Assembly (NCBI GenBank): GCA_029935295.1
Contig: JAOZKP010000110.1
Coordinates: 1 to 8,962 of the forward strand
DNA: 8,962 bases
Direction: 5' to 3'
DNA from: a bacterium
GTDB lineage: Bacteria > Desulfobacterota > Anaeroferrophillalia > Anaeroferrophillales > Tharpellaceae
The notes under the pieces are model-generated. The model searched no databases, had not been told where the DNA came from, and saw only the letters and a list, made by a program, of their open reading frames with translations. Shown piece by piece: positions 5,997 to 8,962 of this stretch (within the stretch, counting starts at the first letter, position 1; each line of letters starts with the position of its first letter). A program made the translations under genes and the position numbers.

Positions 5997-6042
5997 GATT
6001 CATCCCCCTTTTTGCGGAAATACCGCAGTAGCTCTTCCCGCT

Positions 6043-6288
6043 TCAGGGATTATTGACTTTGCCATTATTAATCGCAGTATCCTGCTGGTTTTTGCCGAAA
6101 ACAGCCCGCATCATTGAACCAAACATAAACAGACTGGGAATCAACTGCATGGCAAAAATGACTGCCAGAAATCCGATAAAGATCCAACCGGCAAGACTAA
6201 TCCCTCCACCTTCGCCCCCACCCGCGGCAAAAACTGTACCTGCTTGCAAAACTGCCATCAGTGTGATGATACGTAATGTGTTTTTCAT
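6043..6288 (-). CDS. Small exported/membrane protein B, 81 residues, first gene of the cluster
   Basis: The start chosen is the ATG at 6288, with GGAGGTGAG about 6 nt upstream; the in-frame ATG at 6339 would fall inside the leader hairpins and has no such site. Residues 1-22 look like a signal peptide (MKNTLRIITL, cleavage near TVFA-AG). They are followed by a Gly-rich linker (GGGEGGG) and a membrane segment (about 33-58) with GWIFIGFLAVIFAMQLIPSL, then a polar tail rich in Asn and Gln. It is the relative of protein A described above. As the first gene after the sigma-54 promoter it is expected to be made at high level. Function unknown; a subunit of the redox complex or a partner of the receiver-like protein are the two readings I consider. 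Confidence 0.85.
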   Translation of the reverse strand: MKNTLRIITLMAVLQAGTVFAAGGGEGGGISLAGWIFIGFLAVIFAMQLIPSLFMFGSMMRAVFGKNQQDTAINNGKVNNP

Positions 6289-6311
6289 TTTTCTCACCTC
6301 CGCGCATCTCC

Positions 6312-6354
6312 AAAAGGCCCCAATGCCTTTTGCTTTCAATGTATCTTGAAAAGC
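6312..6354 (-). promoter_or_regulatory. Two adjacent hairpins in the operon 5' leader
   Basis: On the minus strand GCTTTTCAA and TTGAAAGC (6354-6332) form an 8-bp stem with one bulged T and a GATACA loop. It is followed at once by AAAAGG-CATTGGGG-CCTTTT (6331-6312). The pair ends about 9 nt before the ribosome site of gene B. Neither is followed by a T-run, so they are not terminators; 5' stabilisation of the mRNA or control of translation are possible roles (inference). Confidence 0.5.
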
Positions 6355-6516
6355 TTTATACTTTATACAATCTACATTTGCATAGCCCGTTCCACCTGTG
6401 AAATAAATCTCATAGATCTAGTTAAACTGTTGAATTAATTATACTTAATAAAAAAATTTGGGGTAAAATGATTTACTTATTTTTGCTTAAATGTATATAT
6501 TTTTTATACTTTATAC
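6355..6516. repeat. Pair of 14-nt direct repeats around the operon promoter
   Basis: TTTATACTTTATAC occurs at 6355-6368 and again, identically, at 6503-6516; each copy is itself a tandem of TTTATAC. The first lies at the expected transcription start of the minus-strand operon, the second about 110 nt upstream of its -24 element. Spaced identical copies could be regulator sites, but the surrounding sequence is very AT-rich, which raises the odds of chance similarity. Confidence 0.5.
6379..6394 (-). promoter_or_regulatory. Sigma-54 (RpoN) -24/-12 promoter of the respiratory gene cluster
   Basis: The minus strand reads TGGAACGGGCTATGCA from 6394 to 6379. The invariant GG (6393-6392) and GC (6381-6380) are separated by exactly 10 nt, and the -24 block TGGAAC and -12 block ATGCA differ from TGGCAC...TTGCA by one base each. 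Transcription would begin near 6368, giving a leader of about 80 nt before gene B. Sigma-54 promoters need an enhancer-binding activator; an inverted repeat GTAAA-n4-TTTAC at 6463-6476, about 70 nt upstream of the -24 box, is a candidate site. No activator gene is in the window. Confidence 0.72.
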
Positions 6517-6812
6517 TGTATTACATGGGCTATAATGCATCAAGCAACAATCTAACCATTTGAAAATTAAAGATTTTTCTAATATTCAGCAAAAGTATAT
6601 GAAAAAAATACTTCCTTACCCTACACGATCAAGTACAGAGATAATAATAATGAAGCTTGTCTACAACTCAGTTTTCTGTTTACTTTTCCGATTGTTTTGA
6701 ATACAAACTGCAGATACGCAAGCAAACCCCTGCGGTTACTAATTCTGCCGCTGGGCTTTGGCTGATAAATCTAGCTGAACATAAAAAACTAAGCTTAAAG
6801 GAGACCTCTGTC
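6395..6812. other. AT-rich divergent intergenic region
   Basis: This stretch separates the minus-strand operon from the plus-strand secreted-protein gene. It is markedly AT-rich to about 6620 and holds the GTAAA/TTTAC inverted repeat (6463-6476) and the second TTTATAC tandem (6503-6516). From 6650 to 6790 it becomes more mixed. A 16-codon frame at 6650-6700 has no convincing ribosome site. I see no promoter for the downstream plus-strand gene that I would defend. Confidence 0.6.
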
Positions 6813-7427
6813 ATGCGCAGTCAAAAAAGTCGTATTACTGTTATTTTAGGAATTGTTCTTTTGCTCGGGATAATCTTCAGCCCGCTTCTGCAAGCCACGG
6901 ATTTCTGTGCCGACATGGAGACCAAGGCCAAGAACGGCCAGGTTATGGTCATCGGAAAAATGTGTGTCAAAGGCCAGAAAAGCCGGCATGAAATGAAACA
7001 GGGCGGCCGGACCATGATTATGATTAACCGTCCCGACAAGCATATCGCCTGGTCTTTGATGCCGCAGTCAAAACAGTATATGGAGGTTCCGATAACTGAG
7101 GAAGAGATGGAGTCTCAACCTGAAAATTGGAACCGGGATCTCAAAAAAGAGGGGAAATTCCTGGGTAAGGAGACTATTAACGGAGTTGAATGTAATAAAT
7201 ACGAACTCAGCGAAGAGAATGAAAAGATTACCTACTGGATCTCAAAAAAAGATGATATCCCGGTCCGTATTCTTTCCAATGAAATGGAAGTGAACTACAA
7301 AAATATCCACACCGGCAATATCTCTGACAGCCTTTTCGAGATCCCATCCGGCTACCATAAACTCAACATTCCCAACATCCCCGGAATGATGCAGGGCGGC
7401 GGTATGCCGATGCCGCCGGCCCGCTGA
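6813..7427 (+). CDS. Secreted DUF4412-like protein (LolA-fold type)
   Basis: The ATG at 6813 has AAAGGAG 9 nt upstream and starts a clear signal peptide: basic MRSQKSR, hydrophobic 9-24, likely cleavage near LLQA-TD at 28-29. The 204-residue product has the layout of the DUF4412 group: an early beta strand with a VIGKMCVKGQKSRHEM segment (46-61), then a TMIMINRPDKHIAWSLMP stretch (67-84), YMEVPI (89-94), KFLGKETINGVECNKYEL (115-132), and a final FEIPSGYHKL (175-184). This pattern is shared with periplasmic proteins related to outer-membrane lipoprotein carriers; the assignment is from memory and not searched. Cys32, Cys51 and Cys127 are present. The C-terminus is a Gly/Met/Pro-rich tail (NIPGMMQGGGMPMPP). 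It stands alone on the plus strand, divergent from the respiratory operon, and ends just before a terminator. Ligand unknown. Confidence 0.88.
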   Translation: MRSQKSRITVILGIVLLLGIIFSPLLQATDFCADMETKAKNGQVMVIGKMCVKGQKSRHEMKQGGRTMIMINRPDKHIAWSLMPQSKQYMEVPITEEEMESQPENWNRDLKKEGKFLGKETINGVECNKYELSEENEKITYWISKKDDIPVRILSNEMEVNYKNIHTGNISDSLFEIPSGYHKLNIPNIPGMMQGGGMPMPPAR

Positions 7428-7446
7428 TTCCTGAATCTGCAAACAA

Positions 7447-7485
7447 AAAGCGGCCTTGAGAAATTTGATTCCTCAAGGCCGCTTT
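7447..7485 (+). terminator. Strong intrinsic terminator, probably bidirectional
   Basis: AAAGCGGCCTTGAG (7447-7460) and CTCAAGGCCGCTTT (7472-7485) form a perfect 14-bp stem with an 11-nt loop, followed by AGTTTT on the plus strand. It begins 19 nt after the stop of the DUF4412-like gene. On the minus strand the stem is followed by TTG, a run too short to be strong, but it lies downstream of the IPTL-CTERM gene and may serve both convergent genes. Confidence 0.9.
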
Positions 7486-7582
7486 AGTTTTAAAAACAGG
7501 CTACACAGTAAACAATCACACTCCGGCACCCGACGCAAACCTGACAGCGATTAGAATACCTGCGGCTTAGTGTCTGCGTGAG

Positions 7583-8962
7583 TTATAATGCCTGCTCAAG
7601 CCTCCGTCGGCGTATAAAGTAGATTGCCGATATGCTCAACAGAAAAACCGCCAGAATCATCCCCCACTCATTCAGCGTCGGAATAGTGGGATCGACAATC
7701 ACCTCCGCTGTGGCACTGTCACACGGTTTTGAAAGGTTGGGAATTTCATTCCCATGCTCGTCAACAGCGACCCCGCAAGCATCAGCAGTGTTAACCATAT
7801 CTTTAACCACTGTGGTCTCATAATAGTAGCTCACAGCTGCCCCCGGTGCCAGAGGCAGAGAGCCGCTGATCAGGGTCATATCGGTCTCCGATATCCCGAG
7901 TTGGGAATCGACAATGGTAATCTTATCCAGAAAAGTACCACCTGTATTGGTTACCGTGAAACAATAAGTTATATCCGCCGGTATAGTCACAGGAGGACAA
8001 TCTGGAGGTGTATAGGTTACCAGACCCACTGTGATCTGGGTACTGCCCGGACAGGATGCCCCATTATCATGGCCCGCATAAACTGTTTTAGTGAGATCAA
8101 GGTCAGGTTCTCCCACCTGCAGCGGAGCGATGTCAAAATTACAATAACTGTTCAATGGATTAGCCTGGCCGCAGCCGAGGCCGTTCCGGCCGCTATGGAC
8201 CCCGCCGTCAGCGCCGAAAATGCTCGCCCAATAGATATCAGCCTTATTCTCCAGAGTTACCCCTGCAATACCGCTATCAACCCGGACCACATAGGTAAAC
8301 TGCCACAATCCGCTCTGCGGCAGAGAAGGCCTGCGAAACTCCAGGTTCTGGCCGCTGCCATAATTGGTCTCGACTGACGAAACGAAAGTCAAACCAGCCG
8401 GCAGGAGATCGGTTACTATCAACTCCCGGGCTACGGCCGTACTCCCGCCGGTATGCTGCACCAGCAGCGTATAGGTAACCAGACCATCTGCATTCTGAAT
8501 TGAGGGATAGACGGTTTTACTGATATTAAGTTTTGGCTCAATCAACCCGATGACAACATTGGCGGAATACACATCCTTGCCCGATGGCCAGCTGACATAA
8601 GCCTGGTTATTAATCTTAACCCCGTTGACATTGGCCGGAATATTATCGACCCGAACCGTAAGTTCTGTATCGAAATAGTCATCCCGACGATCACTGTTGA
8701 CAGCATTAGTCACAGAACCGAAAGCAAACCGGACATTGTCATGCGGAGTATTGTAAGCGGGATCGGAAAAAGAGATAACCCCAGCAGCTGAAGTTGTAAT
8801 CCGGTGCTGCCGCAAAGTCAAACCCGCCGGAATATTATCATGAACCTCGACATCCGGCGAAACCCCTTCAATCACCCAGGTCCGCAGATTGTAGGCGAAA
8901 TCTTCACCAATAGTAAAGTGATCATCCCCGCCCACAAGCGTTTTGACAATACAAATTTTTGC
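7583..8962 (-). CDS. Surface protein with DUF11-type repeats and IPTL-CTERM sorting tail (5' end outside window)
   Basis: The frame is open to the window edge, so only the last 459 residues are seen. Three beta-rich repeats of roughly 140 residues each begin with a K-T-hydrophobic motif (VKTLVGG at 6, ISKTVYP at 147, LTKTVYA at 291 of the visible part). They contain phrases such as DNIPAGLTL and DLLPAGLTFVSS, typical of DUF11 conserved-repeat adhesin-like domains. The end has the IPTL-CTERM layout: IPTLNEWG (427-434), a membrane helix (about 435-450), and RRRR (451-454). In known systems this tail is recognised by an exosortase (XrtH type) and the protein is processed for display at the cell surface. 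The GTG at 8935 is an internal Val codon, not the start: nine codons precede it in the window. Four Cys pairs in the last third may form disulfides. No exosortase gene is in view. Confidence 0.92.
   Translation of the reverse strand, partial: AKICIVKTLVGGDDHFTIGEDFAYNLRTWVIEGVSPDVEVHDNIPAGLTLRQHRITTSAAGVISFSDPAYNTPHDNVRFAFGSVTNAVNSDRRDDYFDTELTVRVDNIPANVNGVKINNQAYVSWPSGKDVYSANVVIGLIEPKLNISKTVYPSIQNADGLVTYTLLVQHTGGSTAVARELIVTDLLPAGLTFVSSVETNYGSGQNLEFRRPSLPQSGLWQFTYVVRVDSGIAGVTLENKADIYWASIFGADGGVHSGRNGLGCGQANPLNSYCNFDIAPLQVGEPDLDLTKTVYAGHDNGASCPGSTQITVGLVTYTPPDCPPVTIPADITYCFTVTNTGGTFLDKITIVDSQLGISETDMTLISGSLPLAPGAAVSYYYETTVVKDMVNTADACGVAVDEHGNEIPNLSKPCDSATAEVIVDPTIPTLNEWGMILAVFLLSISAIYFIRRRRLEQAL

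Noticed and set aside
6650..6700. 16-codon frame MKLVYNSVFCLLFRLF upstream of the DUF4412-like gene
   Set aside because: There is no convincing ribosome site and no recognisable leader-peptide features such as runs of one amino acid or an attenuator.
6657..6812. N-terminal extension of the DUF4412-like protein from a TTG at 6657
   Set aside because: The ATG at 6813 has a good ribosome site and begins a normal signal peptide; the extension would bury that peptide inside the protein.
7754..8377. 207-codon plus-strand ORF
   Set aside because: It is antisense to the DUF11/IPTL-CTERM gene, and its translation shows no domain or signal features.
1..8962. CRISPR arrays, tRNA or rRNA genes, transposase genes
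   Set aside because: I looked for regularly spaced repeats, cloverleaf-like segments and transposase ORFs on both strands and saw none.

Overview
The window looks like chromosome from an anaerobic, metal- or sulfur-respiring member of the Desulfuromonadales/Desulfobacterota. The basis is the mix of a multihaem c-type cytochrome, a 16-Cys ferredoxin subunit with an NrfD/HybB-type membrane partner, a periplasmic haem-binding HAMP protein, a GEMM-type riboswitch and an IPTL-CTERM surface protein. This lineage call is inference; no rRNA or other marker gene is present.

Layout. (1) 1-582 has no intact gene. It holds a degenerate palindromic repeat (9-156), a frameshifted remnant of a small gene (about 170-327, minus strand), and upstream of that remnant a GEMM-I-like cyclic-dinucleotide riboswitch with an overlapping intrinsic terminator (328-451, minus). 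(2) 583-6288 is one minus-strand gene cluster of nine genes, read from high to low coordinates: small membrane protein B, receiver-like protein, small membrane protein A, a 62-aa membrane protein with a CxxC, a pentahaem cytochrome c, a four-cluster Fe-S protein with Tat signal, a ten-helix NrfD/HybB-like quinone-interacting subunit, a two-haem HAMP protein without output domain, and a four-helix membrane protein. A good sigma-54 -24/-12 promoter (6379-6394) and a leader with two adjacent hairpins lie in front of it. (3) 6813-7427 is a plus-strand secreted DUF4412-like protein, ending in a strong terminator (7447-7485). (4) 7583-8962 is the 3' part of a minus-strand surface protein of DUF11-type repeats with an IPTL-CTERM sorting tail; its start lies beyond the window.

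How the genes may work together. The cytochrome, Fe-S protein and NrfD-like protein form the core of a menaquinone/periplasmic-cytochrome oxidoreductase, comparable in composition to the Hmc, Ohc and Cbc4 types. No molybdopterin, HdrD or NarI subunit is present, so the likely job is moving electrons between the quinone pool and periplasmic cytochromes. The less familiar part is the accessory set in the same cluster: a receiver lacking its phospho-acceptor Asp, placed between two related 81-residue membrane proteins, and a haem-binding membrane sensor that stops after HAMP. Together they suggest a dedicated sensing or assembly module for this complex. The function of that module is inference; its parts are read directly from the sequence.
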